Assembly (NCBI GenBank): GCA_030673825.1 | Contig: JAUTCS010000119.1 | Location: 1 to 64,000, forward strand | Length of the DNA: 64,000 bases | Source of the DNA: Verrucomicrobiota bacterium JB024 | GTDB taxonomy: Bacteria; Verrucomicrobiota; Verrucomicrobiia; Opitutales; Cerasicoccaceae | Direction: 5' to 3' | Part shown: positions 1 to 8,710 of the stretch, piece by piece | Layout of the letters: every line of letters begins with the position of its first letter | How positions within the stretch are numbered: position 1 is the stretch's first letter | Position numbers and translations under genes: made by a program | Notes under the pieces: generated by a model | Told to the model about the DNA's origin: nothing | What the model saw: only the letters and a program-made list of their open reading frames with translations | Database searches by the model: none

Positions 1-65
1 CTGGCATAGGTGGAGGCGGTCAGGGCCGCCGCGGATACGAAGGAGATCAGGAGGGAACGTTTCAT
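1..65 (-). CDS. PEP-CTERM-type protein, 5' fragment (runs off window)
   Basis: Only the first 21 codons are in the window; they encode a signal peptide starting MKRSLLISFVSAAALTAS. The next gene (starts at 1057) begins MKRSLLISFVSAAVLTAS, so the two are near-identical over this stretch, and their leaders just upstream of the ATG are also similar. This is the N-terminus of a tandem paralogue of the complete PEP-CTERM gene. The rest of the product, including any sorting tail, is outside the window, so the PEP-CTERM label rests on the paralogy. Confidence 0.75.
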   Translation of the reverse strand, partial: MKRSLLISFVSAAALTASTYA

Positions 66-121
66 AGGATACTGGGGTTGAAAGATGAGACCGGTCAGGA
101 GGATGATAACATATGCGATGC

Positions 122-1057
122 CTAGCGGCGGCGGCGCAGCCATGCGCCCAAGACAACAACCATCCCCAGCATGAGTGCATACTCGGCCGGCTCGGGAACG
201 GCACCGTAGGAGACCTCGTCCAGATCGAATGTCCAACCGGACGAGGAGTTGTTTTCCAGATTGCCCGTGCTCAGGCGCAGACCGCCCGCCACCGCAGAGG
301 AACCAAGCTCATCGATGGCCGTAACGGCGGTCGACACGACCGAATTATTCGTCTCGTCAGTCAACGTAAGGGTCAACGTCCCGGCCGTCGTGTCCGCAGT
401 GATGGCCACGTCATAGGCTGTATCCAGCGACCAGGTCGCCGCATTGGCAAAACCGACCCAGCTAGAGCTTCCCGAGTCCCAATACTGCAGCGTGCCGCTG
501 CTGTTGGTCCGCGTGATCTGGATATTATTGCTGTTGATCTGAAAGGAGACACAGATCGCAACCGCGAAATCGATCCCGGTCGTCACGGATTGCGTCTGGC
601 CGATCGTGTAGGCGTTGCCCGACCCGATCGCGTTATAGGCGAACAGGCCGGTACGAATCGCGCCGCTGTCACCCACTCCGGAAATCGTGTACTTGCTGTG
701 CCACTCCACAGTCTGCCCCGACGCCAAGGGATTAAAGGCGGTCGTCGTGCTCACATGCGACCAGGGGCGTCCGCTCGGCGATGCAATCGAGGCCAGCATC
801 CGCGCGTAGTTGCCACCGGCCCCGCTATACACCGTCGCGCTGGTCTCGGCGGTGGAACCGCCCGTAAAGCCTTGGTAAAGGGAGAACTCGGTATCGCCGG
901 AACCGTCTTGCAGAACAGCGACACTAGTGCCCGTACCGGACGTCGACGTGCCAATAACGGCGCCGGGCGAATAGGCCGAAAAATCGACCGTACTGGCATA
1001 GGCGGAGGCGGTCAGGACCGCCGCGGATACGAAGGAGATCAGGAGGGAACGTTTCAT
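122..1057 (-). CDS. PEP-CTERM sorting domain protein
   Basis: A 311-aa exported protein. Residues 1-22 are a signal peptide. The middle is Ser/Thr/Gly-rich and beta-like, with no catalytic motif that I recognise. The C-terminus has the tripartite PEP-CTERM signal: VPEPAEY, a hydrophobic helix (ALMLGMVVVLGAWL) and a final RRRR. Such tails are normally processed by an exosortase and fix proteins to the surface or matrix. It is the fourth gene on the minus strand after a sulfatase and two glycosidases, but a 179-bp gap with a possible operator (1151-1165) suggests its own promoter. A near-identical paralogue starts at 65. Role in binding or displaying polysaccharide is inference. Confidence 0.85.
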   Translation of the reverse strand: MKRSLLISFVSAAVLTASAYASTVDFSAYSPGAVIGTSTSGTGTSVAVLQDGSGDTEFSLYQGFTGGSTAETSATVYSGAGGNYARMLASIASPSGRPWSHVSTTTAFNPLASGQTVEWHSKYTISGVGDSGAIRTGLFAYNAIGSGNAYTIGQTQSVTTGIDFAVAICVSFQINSNNIQITRTNSSGTLQYWDSGSSSWVGFANAATWSLDTAYDVAITADTTAGTLTLTLTDETNNSVVSTAVTAIDELGSSAVAGGLRLSTGNLENNSSSGWTFDLDEVSYGAVPEPAEYALMLGMVVVLGAWLRRRR

Positions 1058-1150
1058 GCATACTTGGGGGTTGGGGATGAGATATTCGGCCCGGTTACAC
1101 GCCCAGACCGCCGATAAAACCGGCTTTCAGGGGCATAAAACACAAGCCAT

Positions 1151-1165
1151 GTGACATCGATTACC
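1151..1165. promoter_or_regulatory. Putative operator, GACATCGAT family
   Basis: GTGACATCGATTACC lies about 95 bp upstream of the PEP-CTERM start. The core GACATCGAT (either strand) also occurs in front of both sulfatases (6907-6924, 7041-7058) and of the glycosidase that starts at 24497. The palindromic ATCGAT centre with a middle CG resembles LacI-family operators; assignment to that family is inference. Confidence 0.45.
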
Positions 1166-1236
1166 ACTTGGCGGTTAGGACCGCAAGCAAAAAAAGTGAA
1201 CACTACTCATTAAGTCGGGTCCAAATGGCCGCCCAA

Positions 1237-2946
1237 TCAGGGAAAATTGAGGCTGATCAGGGAATACGCCGGAAGAATCACCTCCGCTCCTGACTGGTGT
1301 AGTTCGTTGCGCTTGGGGATGTCCGCAGTCGCAGTGCCCGGCTCAGGCCGATGGGCGGCCCCCAGGCTGGCGGCCAACTCCGGACAGCTCAACGCCGTCC
1401 CCTGCCCCGCTGCCACATCCAGGCCAAGATCCCGCAGGGAAACCGTCACGGGCCGGTCACTCAGGTTGACCGCGAGCAGTTCCTGCCCGTTGGCCTCGCC
1501 CCCGCTCAGCAGCCAGGCCGCCACCGGGCTGTAGCGATAGTCGCCCCTGCCAGCCATCTCCAGCCCAGCCACAGTAAGCTTCTGAATGTGATCGTGCGCA
1601 GTCAGCGCCGCACCGAGCTCTTCCATGACAAAGTACGGGATCGTTCGGGCGAGCTCCCCGGTCCAGGATTTGTCAGCCGTCCGCACCGGGTAGAACAGCT
1701 CGAAACGCCGCCCGGTCAGGATGTGATAGCAGGACAGATCCCAGACTTCGCCCTGGGCAGCAAGGTTCAGCAGAAAGTCAGCTACAAACAGCCCGTGGGC
1801 CCAGTTCTGAAACCACGGCTCAACCTTGTGCAAAACGCCCCACTCCGTCAGCAGGAGTTTTTTCCCGGGGAACTGCCGGGCGAAACGCTCGGTCAGCCAA
1901 GCCGGACTGTCCTCGGCCTCATAGAAGAGCGCGTCATACTGGAAATCGGTGTCATTACCATCCATTTCCGCCGCGCCCTTATCCACAACTTCGGGGATAC
2001 GATATCCCGCATAATGGTGTACGATGACAGCGTCGAAAAACGAGTCGGCTGCGAGAGCGGCGTTCCAGGCCTCGGCGCGTTCGAGATTGGCCCGGGTTTT
2101 ATCGTCGAGTTGCTCATCGACCGCCCCGGCGACCGTGGCGTACCCGTGGTGGTTTCCCCCGACGGGCACGGCGATGCAAACCTCGGGAAAGACCGAGCGG
2201 ACGGCCTCGGCATGGGCGCGCAGCTTCGGCATGAACGCCTCAGGCTTGCCCGTCCATTTTTCGTACCCGGCGTAGTAGAGCTCGTTGCCCAGCTCGGCGT
2301 ACTTCAGGTCGATGCCCTCATCTTTGAGGGCCTGGGCGAAGCGGCGGGTCTCCTGCGGCGGGTGCAGCACGTTGAAAACAACGATGGGCTCGGTCCCCAG
2401 ACCGTCCATGACTGACGCGCAGTCCTCCACCGTCAGGATATTTTGGTTTTGCGCGACGTCGGCCTGGCGCTCGGGCGGGAAGCTCGCCAGCGCAGGAACG
2501 ATGCGCTCGTTGAAAAACCAGTTATCGTACCCGCCGGACTCCCAGCGGTAGGCGTTGGCGGAGCTGCCGCCGGGGAAGCGCAGGACACGGAACTGGAGCG
2601 GACCAGCCACCTCAGGATAAACCGGAGATTCCGGCGCGTAGGGCAGAAACAGGTAGTTGTTGTTCGCCCCCCACAGATTCGGGCTGTAGGCGACCGACTC
2701 ATCGTCGGCCACGAGCGGGTAAACCGGAGCCGGGGTTGCCTTTTCAGAGACAGCGACGGCGGACTTGGAAGAGACAACCGTCGGCGTAGAAGACGCGGAA
2801 GGCGCGGACGCACTCGCGGAGGGGGCCGACACACCGGTATCCTCCGGGGACTTCGGCTGGCAGGCGCTCAGCAAGAGGGAGACGACGCCTAGCAGGCAAG
2901 CCGTCCGTGTTGACCATACGGAGTCCAGAGCATTGAAACTGGCCAT
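1237..2946 (-). CDS. Clan GH-A-like glycoside hydrolase, lipoprotein
   Basis: A 569-aa product. The ATG at 2946 gives a classical lipoprotein signal: MASFNALDSVW, a hydrophobic stretch and the lipobox LLSACQ. A Ser/Ala/Pro-rich linker follows, then a TIM-barrel-like hydrolase. Two glutamates look catalytic: the acid/base in AELGNELYYAG and the nucleophile in LLLTEWGV, the pattern of clan GH-A (GH39, GH51 and GH79 relatives). I cannot fix the family number. It lies 16 bp after the GH51-like gene and is probably co-transcribed with it, so both likely act on the same sulfated, arabinose- or uronate-containing glycan. The longer upstream reading frame is rejected because it precedes the signal peptide. 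Confidence 0.75.
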   Translation of the reverse strand: MASFNALDSVWSTRTACLLGVVSLLLSACQPKSPEDTGVSAPSASASAPSASSTPTVVSSKSAVAVSEKATPAPVYPLVADDESVAYSPNLWGANNNYLFLPYAPESPVYPEVAGPLQFRVLRFPGGSSANAYRWESGGYDNWFFNERIVPALASFPPERQADVAQNQNILTVEDCASVMDGLGTEPIVVFNVLHPPQETRRFAQALKDEGIDLKYAELGNELYYAGYEKWTGKPEAFMPKLRAHAEAVRSVFPEVCIAVPVGGNHHGYATVAGAVDEQLDDKTRANLERAEAWNAALAADSFFDAVIVHHYAGYRIPEVVDKGAAEMDGNDTDFQYDALFYEAEDSPAWLTERFARQFPGKKLLLTEWGVLHKVEPWFQNWAHGLFVADFLLNLAAQGEVWDLSCYHILTGRRFELFYPVRTADKSWTGELARTIPYFVMEELGAALTAHDHIQKLTVAGLEMAGRGDYRYSPVAAWLLSGGEANGQELLAVNLSDRPVTVSLRDLGLDVAAGQGTALSCPELAASLGAAHRPEPGTATADIPKRNELHQSGAEVILPAYSLISLNFP

Positions 2947-2962
2947 GGGCAAAAAACGAAAA

Positions 2963-5362
2963 TTACTTTGATGCCGGGGCCGTCGCCCGCGGCAGGAGGA
3001 TGCCCATGACGGAATTCGGCGGCACCGGCAGCGGCTCCTGCGGATTGAAGGCAAACGTACCCTCAAAGCTTTTGGCCAGCTCCCGGTCGTTTTCGGTCCC
3101 GGTCAGGGCGTGGGCGGTCGTCTGCAGGAAGTACGTGGCCTCACCGGAAGTCAGCCCCTCGAACTCCGGCACGACCGAGACAAAGTCCTCCGCCCCGCGG
3201 TTAATCAGCAGCAGTCCATAACCATCCGGGCGCTCGAAGATCATGGCCTTGAGATCGTCGGTCTCGCCGGTCGGCTCGTAGCGCTCGTCACCGAGCACCT
3301 GCGCATAGGCGGCAAAGCTCCCCTGATCCGGGCGCACCCGGTAGGGCCGATCATTGCCACGGCTCGGACCGCACACGGAGGTAAAGTAAAAGTTCTCGTA
3401 CAGGCACCAGCGGTTCGCCCCAAACACGACCGGATGCTCCAACAGTTGGCGAACCATGTCCGCGACCATGACCGCGCAGCCTTGCGAGCTCATGACGGCG
3501 GGGCCGCCGCGAGAGCCCATCCCAAACTCGCTCACGATCACTTGGAGGTCGTCGCGGCCCGAGTATTCCTCGATCCACCCCTGCACGGACTCGACCGTAT
3601 GGGCGACGGAGTCGGCCACTTTCATCTGGTTATCGAACCACGCCTGCGTGGGTTCGCGGTCCACCGAGCCGCCGGAGAGGTAATCGTGGAACTGCACGAG
3701 GTCGGCGGCATGTCCGCCCAGCGGCAGCCCGCCCTTGAGCCAGTCTTCTTTCTCCTGGCCGTTGTAAATCACCTTGATCGAAGGATCGCGCGCCTTCATC
3801 GCCTCGACGTAGCGCGGGAAGGCAGCCCCATACTGTTCAGCGGTGCAGGAGCCGACCGGGTCCGCACCCCAGGTCTCGTTACCCACTTCCCAGTACACGA
3901 CATTGTAGGGCTCGGGGTGGCCGTTCTCGGCGCGGAGCTTGCCCATCGGCGTATCCACGGAACCATTACAATATTCGACCCAGTCGGCGGCGAGCTTCAC
4001 ACGGTCTTCGCAGGTCTCGAGGTACTCCTCGATCCAATCCTGGCGGCGGCGCTCGGGGAGGTTCGCGGCGACGACTTCGGGCGTATCATAGAGAAAGGCT
4101 GTGGTGATGATCGGCGTGATGCCCTCGCGCTCGCAGAAGCGCAGGAACTCGTCCACCCCGAACCATATCACATCGGTGTAGCTGCGGTTGTAGTAGGTCT
4201 GCTCGCCGCGCTCCTCCATCGGGCCGATGGCCTCGCGCCAGTCGAAGACGTCCGCGTTGCAGCCGCCGGGATAGCGCAGGAAGTTAATACCCATCGGGCG
4301 CACGCGGGAAAGGAACTCCTCGTTGAAGCGGCCGGTCTCGTGGTCCATGACCATGCCGAACTCGCCCCAGTTGATGTTGTTGCCCAAGACCATCTTGTTC
4401 ACCGGCACGGGATCGCCGGTGGTGCCCAGGATGACCTCCTGGCCCGGCATCGGGTCATCTGCCAGGCGGGCGGCCCGCAGGCGCATCCCGGCGATTTCGA
4501 CGGCGCGGTCATTGGCCGCACTGTCGGGCAAACCAGCCATGCCTGCGCTCAGCTCCTGCGCATACTGCGCGAAATCGCGCGCAAGCACATCGGCCAGCAG
4601 GTCGCCGGTAGCGGCGGGCGGCTCGGGTGTAGCCAGCAGCATGTCGCGGACTTTTCGGCCCCAGGCCTTGCGGGGGACGCCGACGTCCCCGGCGAAAACA
4701 TCAATCGCACCGCCGGGCATGATCTCCAGCTGGGGCGGATTCTTGGCCAGGATAGCCGCCATTTCCTCACGGGCCACACGGGCCTGCATGCGGTTAAAGT
4801 CCGCCTTGGTGCGCACGTCCGTGTCCGTGTACACCCGCACATTGGAAAAAGCCGCCTCGCCGGTGCAGGCTTCCAGTCCGATACGCAGGGTGGCCGCCTG
4901 CACATCCTCGGACATATCGAGAGCGTAGCTGCGCTTCACCCAGCCAAAGCTGCCGGAGAAATCCGACTGCTGCACGTTGGTCCAGTGTTTGCCCTTGGGC
5001 GTTTCCCAAGAGAGGAAGACCTTGCCGCAGTTGTAGGAATTCTTACCGGGCTGGATGTCCTCGGCCCGTATCATGGCCTCGACGATGACGAGCTTGCCCG
5101 ACATCTGGTCCGCCGGTAGTGCGTGGACGAGCGAATTGTTCGCGGGCCGGTCGGCCTTCATGAAAAGTGCGTCCTGCCCGTCAGGCAACACCTCGGTCCA
5201 AACCTCGGCAGTGTTGTAGTGCTTGGTCCAGCCGGGCAGCTCCGGGTTGGAAAAGTCCTCGGCGAGGAGCGTCTGCTGCTCCGCCTTCAGCGAGGTGCCA
5301 AGCAGGGTGAGTGAACAAAAGGCAAGCGCCAGCCAGCGGCCGGGAACGGGTCGGTCAAACAT
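2963..5362 (-). CDS. GH51-like alpha-L-arabinofuranosidase, exported
   Basis: A 799-aa product with a signal peptide (MFDRPVPGRWLALAFCSLTLL). Residues about 30-180 look like a beta-sandwich carbohydrate-binding module (EDFSNPELPGW onward). The catalytic barrel follows: FLRYPGGCNADVFDW, the acid/base in YWEVGNETWGAD, and the nucleophile in VIVSEFGMGSRGG, with a C-terminal beta domain. These are hallmarks of GH51-type arabinofuranosidases, which release terminal alpha-L-arabinofuranose. The start at 5362 places the signal peptide at the N-terminus. It lies 71 bp after the sulfatase stop, with a perfect hairpin in the gap, and 16 bp before the next glycosidase. Substrate specificity cannot be read from sequence. 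Confidence 0.8.
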   Translation of the reverse strand: MFDRPVPGRWLALAFCSLTLLGTSLKAEQQTLLAEDFSNPELPGWTKHYNTAEVWTEVLPDGQDALFMKADRPANNSLVHALPADQMSGKLVIVEAMIRAEDIQPGKNSYNCGKVFLSWETPKGKHWTNVQQSDFSGSFGWVKRSYALDMSEDVQAATLRIGLEACTGEAAFSNVRVYTDTDVRTKADFNRMQARVAREEMAAILAKNPPQLEIMPGGAIDVFAGDVGVPRKAWGRKVRDMLLATPEPPAATGDLLADVLARDFAQYAQELSAGMAGLPDSAANDRAVEIAGMRLRAARLADDPMPGQEVILGTTGDPVPVNKMVLGNNINWGEFGMVMDHETGRFNEEFLSRVRPMGINFLRYPGGCNADVFDWREAIGPMEERGEQTYYNRSYTDVIWFGVDEFLRFCEREGITPIITTAFLYDTPEVVAANLPERRRQDWIEEYLETCEDRVKLAADWVEYCNGSVDTPMGKLRAENGHPEPYNVVYWEVGNETWGADPVGSCTAEQYGAAFPRYVEAMKARDPSIKVIYNGQEKEDWLKGGLPLGGHAADLVQFHDYLSGGSVDREPTQAWFDNQMKVADSVAHTVESVQGWIEEYSGRDDLQVIVSEFGMGSRGGPAVMSSQGCAVMVADMVRQLLEHPVVFGANRWCLYENFYFTSVCGPSRGNDRPYRVRPDQGSFAAYAQVLGDERYEPTGETDDLKAMIFERPDGYGLLLINRGAEDFVSVVPEFEGLTSGEATYFLQTTAHALTGTENDRELAKSFEGTFAFNPQEPLPVPPNSVMGILLPRATAPASK

Positions 5363-5396
5363 GGGATATCTGGAAGGGGTTTGAGGGAACGGGAAA

Positions 5397-5426
5397 GCGG
5401 ATATCCGTATTCGCCCGGATATCCGC
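5397..5426. other. Perfect 11-bp inverted repeat between sulfatase and GH51 gene
   Basis: GCGGATATCCG (5397-5407) and its exact complement (5416-5426) are separated by 8 nt. There is no T-run on the minus strand after the stem, so it is not a canonical terminator. It may be an mRNA-processing or stabilising hairpin within the operon, or an operator, since each arm contains the palindrome GGATATCC. Confidence 0.5.
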
Positions 5427-5433
5427 CGCAAAG

Positions 5434-6888
5434 TCAGGATTTCTTCGGCTCGGGATGCAGCTCATCGATCCGGGCCTTGAGCGAGGCGACCAGCGCCTTG
5501 TACTGCGGATCGTTGACGAGGTTCGTTTCCTCATCGGGATCATTGAGCTCGTCAAAGAGTGCCATGGGCTTGCCCTTGGGCGTAAGGACGAGCTTCCAGC
5601 GATCGGTGCGGACGAATTCCATGCCCGCGTTATTCACGCTGAAGACCGCGTCCTTCCAGGCCTGATCAGGCTGCTTGAGCAGCGGAACAAAACTGCGACC
5701 CTCGACGGAATCGGGTGCCTTGAGGTCGCACAGCTCGGCCAGCGTCGGATAAATGTCCACAAACTCGATCATCCCCTCGGTCGAGGAACCGGGCTGAGTG
5801 ACGCCGGGCACGACCATCGCCATAGGTGTGCGCCAGACCGGCTCAAAGAACGAGCTCTTACCGAAATGCGCGTGCCCGCCCACGAGGAAACCGTGGTCCC
5901 CGGCGAAGACGATGATGGTGTTCTCGGCCAGGCCGGCCTCCTCAAGAGCCTGCAGGACCTTGCCCACCTGCGCGTCCACGAACGAGGTGCAGGCGTAGTA
6001 GGCGCGCAACGCGCCGGGGCGGAACTCCGAGCTGATGAAAGCGTCGGTGTTGTCAAAGAGGTTTTCGTAGCCGATGTACCAGTCCTGGCGGGGCTTGATC
6101 TTGTTGTCGTAGTCGTGCTTGAAATCGAAGTCCACGTCGCGGTACAGATCATAGTACGCTTGCGGGGCGGAAAAGTCCACGTGCGGGCTCTTGAAGCCCA
6201 CGCCGAGGAAGAAGGGCTTGTCGGGGCTCTTGGCCAGCTCCTTGATCATCTCGCAGGCTTCGTTGGCCATGGCGCCGTCACCGAGGAGCTCCTCATTGTC
6301 CACCTCGACCTCGGCCCAGTAGGCGTAGAACCAGCTGTTTTCATCGACGCGCTTCTGGATCTCTGCGCCGTTCTTGGTCGGCAGCTCATTGTAGTTCTCG
6401 TGGAAGCGCAGGTTCTTCTTGTACGACTCGGACCACATGGCGGGGTCGTCGTTGCGCGTGTCGGAGATCTTACCAATCTGGATAACCCGGTAGCCGTTGT
6501 CCTTGAAAAGCATGGGCAGCGTGACCAGATCCGGGAAGCGTTTGGTATAGAAAATGTTTTCCTCGGGCTTGGGACCATACACCCCGGTGGTCTGCGGACG
6601 CTGGCCCGTCAGGATGGCTGTGCGCGAGGGGATGCACGTCGTGGCCGAGCAGTACGCCCGGTCGAAACGCACGCCCTGGTCGAAGAGCTTGTCCATGTTC
6701 GGCGTCTTCGCGATCGGGTCGCCGTAGGGCGAGATATTGGTGTTGAGGTCGTCCGACATCAGGAAGAGCACGTTGTACGGCTTTTCCTGGGCCTGGGCGC
6801 AAACGCCCAGCAGAAGCAGGGCGGCCACGGCGCCCCAACGCACGACACGGCCCGACAGGGCCACGAGACACGAACAGGGTTCAAGCAT
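5434..6888 (-). CDS. Sulfatase (iduronate-2-sulfatase-like, S1 family)
   Basis: About 484 aa if started at 6888, which has an AAGG box 7 nt upstream; starts at 6894 or 6951 are also open. An N-terminal hydrophobic signal ends at CAQAQ. The catalytic signature CIPSRTAILTG (Cys at about residue 85) is the C-x-P-S-R site where an anaerobic or FGE-type enzyme makes formylglycine. Metal ligands are visible in LMSDDLN and GDHGFLVGGH. The sequence resembles iduronate-2-sulfatase-like S1 members. It is divergent from the second sulfatase, sharing the regulatory region 6889-7138, and is followed by two glycosidases. It probably desulfates a glycan before glycosidic cleavage. Confidence 0.85.
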   Translation of the reverse strand: MLEPCSCLVALSGRVVRWGAVAALLLLGVCAQAQEKPYNVLFLMSDDLNTNISPYGDPIAKTPNMDKLFDQGVRFDRAYCSATTCIPSRTAILTGQRPQTTGVYGPKPEENIFYTKRFPDLVTLPMLFKDNGYRVIQIGKISDTRNDDPAMWSESYKKNLRFHENYNELPTKNGAEIQKRVDENSWFYAYWAEVEVDNEELLGDGAMANEACEMIKELAKSPDKPFFLGVGFKSPHVDFSAPQAYYDLYRDVDFDFKHDYDNKIKPRQDWYIGYENLFDNTDAFISSEFRPGALRAYYACTSFVDAQVGKVLQALEEAGLAENTIIVFAGDHGFLVGGHAHFGKSSFFEPVWRTPMAMVVPGVTQPGSSTEGMIEFVDIYPTLAELCDLKAPDSVEGRSFVPLLKQPDQAWKDAVFSVNNAGMEFVRTDRWKLVLTPKGKPMALFDELNDPDEETNLVNDPQYKALVASLKARIDELHPEPKKS

Positions 6889-6906
6889 AGCCATACCTTC
6901 GCGCAC

Positions 6907-6924
6907 ATTGTACATCGATGTCAA
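6907..6924 (-). promoter_or_regulatory. Putative operator in front of minus-strand sulfatase
   Basis: Read on the minus strand this is TTGACATCGATGTACAAT. It matches the site at 7041-7058, which precedes the plus-strand sulfatase, in 16 of 18 positions, and both copies point the same way relative to their own gene. The centre ACATCGATGT is a perfect 10-bp palindrome. It lies about 20 bp upstream of the chosen start codon, so a bound protein would block transcription or initiation. Confidence 0.6.
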
Positions 6925-7035
6925 ACATGATTTCCATAAATTGTCGGACACTCAAATCCTCTCAATACATAGCGGAAAAGCCTCTTCATTTTTATATAAA
7001 AATAATCCAGGCGTTCGATAAACCTAAAAAAGTCA

Positions 7036-7063
7036 TTGATTTTACATCGATGTCCAATATGAT
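7036..7063 (+). promoter_or_regulatory. Putative promoter with embedded operator for plus-strand sulfatase
   Basis: A possible -35 box TTGATT (7036-7041) and -10 box TATGAT (7058-7063) are 16 bp apart. The palindrome ACATCGATGT (7044-7053) fills the spacer, inside the 18-base motif TTTACATCGATGTCCAAT (7041-7058). The region is AT-rich against the GC-rich flanks. A repressor or activator binding here would act on RNA polymerase directly. The regulator itself is not in this window. Confidence 0.5.
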
Positions 7064-7138
7064 TAACTCCGCAAATCCGGTCCCTCCCCGGAGCCCGAGT
7101 TGCTTTCCAACGTACCCAATTATAACCCGACTTTACCC

Positions 7139-8698
7139 ATGCCCAGCGACCGCCCTGCCCTGACCTCCCACTTCAACCGCCGCACGTTCCTCAAGAGCGC
7201 CCTCATGGCCGGTACCGCGATGGCCCTGCCCAGCGCGGGCTTCGCCAGCAGCCCGTCGAAGTCGAAGCGGCAGAACGTGCTGTTCATCCCGATTGACGAC
7301 CTGCGTCCCCAGTTGGGCTGCTACGGGGCCAAGTACATGCATACGCCCAACATCGACATGATCGCGGAGTCCGGAAGCGTCTTCGAGCGAGCCTACTGCC
7401 AGCAGGCCGTGTGCAGCCCCTCGCGTACCTCGCTCATGACAGGCCTGCGCCCCGACAATACCGGCGTCTACGACCTGCACACCCATTTCCGCAAAAATAT
7501 CCCGGACGCCGTCACCATCCCCGAATACTTCAAACAACAGGGCTACTACACCCAGGCCATTGGGAAGATCTTTCACGGGCCGCTGGACGACCCGCAATCC
7601 TGGTCCGTGCCGTGGAACCGCGGCGGTACCCGCACCCCCGGCCTCCCCGACCTCCCGAACGAGTATAACTACTACAGCGAGGAAGGCATCAAGGCCGTGC
7701 GAGACCGGCGCGAAGAGTACAAGCGCACCGGCAAAAAAAGCTCGCTGCCGGGCTTCATCTTCGGCCTGCCCTACGACTGCGCCGACGTACCCGACGAGAT
7801 CATGGGCGACGGCTGTGTGGCTACCGCGGGCGTCAACGCCCTGGCCAAGCGCGCCGAAGCGGGCAACCCGTTCTTCCTCGCGGTCGGCTTCCGTAAGCCG
7901 CACCTGCCCTTCTGCGCGCCCAAAAAATACTGGGACATGTACCCCGAGGACGAAATCGACCTCGACGACAACCCCTTCCGCCCCAAGGGCGCACCGGACA
8001 TCGCCCTGCACGAGTGGGGCGAACTGCGCGCCTACTACGGCGTCCCGGCCACCGGCCCGCTCAGTGACGACCTTGCCCGCAAGCTCATCCGCGGCTACTA
8101 CGCCTGCGTCTCCTACATCGACGCGCAGGTCGGTCGCCTGATCCAGGCCCTCAAGGACAACGGCCAGTGGGACAACACCATCATCGCGCTCTGGGGCGAC
8201 CATGGCTTCCACCTCGGCGACCATGGCCTGTGGTGCAAGCACACGAACTTTGAGACCGCCGTACACGCCCCGCTGATTTTCCGCGACCCGCGCTCGACCG
8301 GCGGCCAGCGCAGCAGCGGCCTGTGCGAGTTTGTGGACATCTTCCCCACCCTCTGCGACCTGGCCGACCTGCCCATCCCGACCAACCTCCAGGGCATGTC
8401 GCTGGCCGAGGCCGTCGCCCAGAGCCGCAGCGAGATCAAGGAGGCTGCCTTCAGCCAGTATCCACGCCCCGGCAATATCATGGGCTACTCCATGCGTACC
8501 GACCGCTACCGCTACACCACCTGGCAAGAGCTGGGCAACGGCGCGCAGGTCGCCGACGAGCTTTACGACGAGTTCGACGACCCGGTCGAAATGAACAACG
8601 TCGCTCCCGAGGATAAGGCCGAAGTCGCCCGACTGGCCGAACTGATGAACCGCATGTCGCCCGAGGTCTTCTCCAAGCGCAAGATCCCCGCCGCGTAG
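7139..8698 (+). CDS. Sulfatase (iduronate-2-sulfatase-like, S1 family), Tat signal
   Basis: A 519-aa product. The ATG at 7139 is chosen over the TTG at 7100 because it places a twin-arginine signal (NRRTFLKSALMAG) near the N-terminus. The sulfatase signature CSPSRTSLMTG has its Cys at about residue 92 for conversion to formylglycine. Other motifs are FIPIDDLRPQLGCYG, AIGKIFHG, VGFRKPHLPF and WGDHGFHLGDHG, typical of the iduronate-2-sulfatase-like S1 subfamilies. Tat export fits folding of the modified enzyme in the cytoplasm. It is divergent from another sulfatase with a matched operator on each side. The natural substrate is unknown. Confidence 0.88.
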   Translation: MPSDRPALTSHFNRRTFLKSALMAGTAMALPSAGFASSPSKSKRQNVLFIPIDDLRPQLGCYGAKYMHTPNIDMIAESGSVFERAYCQQAVCSPSRTSLMTGLRPDNTGVYDLHTHFRKNIPDAVTIPEYFKQQGYYTQAIGKIFHGPLDDPQSWSVPWNRGGTRTPGLPDLPNEYNYYSEEGIKAVRDRREEYKRTGKKSSLPGFIFGLPYDCADVPDEIMGDGCVATAGVNALAKRAEAGNPFFLAVGFRKPHLPFCAPKKYWDMYPEDEIDLDDNPFRPKGAPDIALHEWGELRAYYGVPATGPLSDDLARKLIRGYYACVSYIDAQVGRLIQALKDNGQWDNTIIALWGDHGFHLGDHGLWCKHTNFETAVHAPLIFRDPRSTGGQRSSGLCEFVDIFPTLCDLADLPIPTNLQGMSLAEAVAQSRSEIKEAAFSQYPRPGNIMGYSMRTDRYRYTTWQELGNGAQVADELYDEFDDPVEMNNVAPEDKAEVARLAELMNRMSPEVFSKRKIPAA

Positions 8699-8710
8699 TA
8701 AAGAGGGTTG

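Noticed and set aside
3110-5119. 669-codon plus-strand frame opposite the GH51-like gene
   Set aside because: Shadow frame; His/Gly/Val-rich composition with no domain, and the minus strand carries both catalytic motifs.
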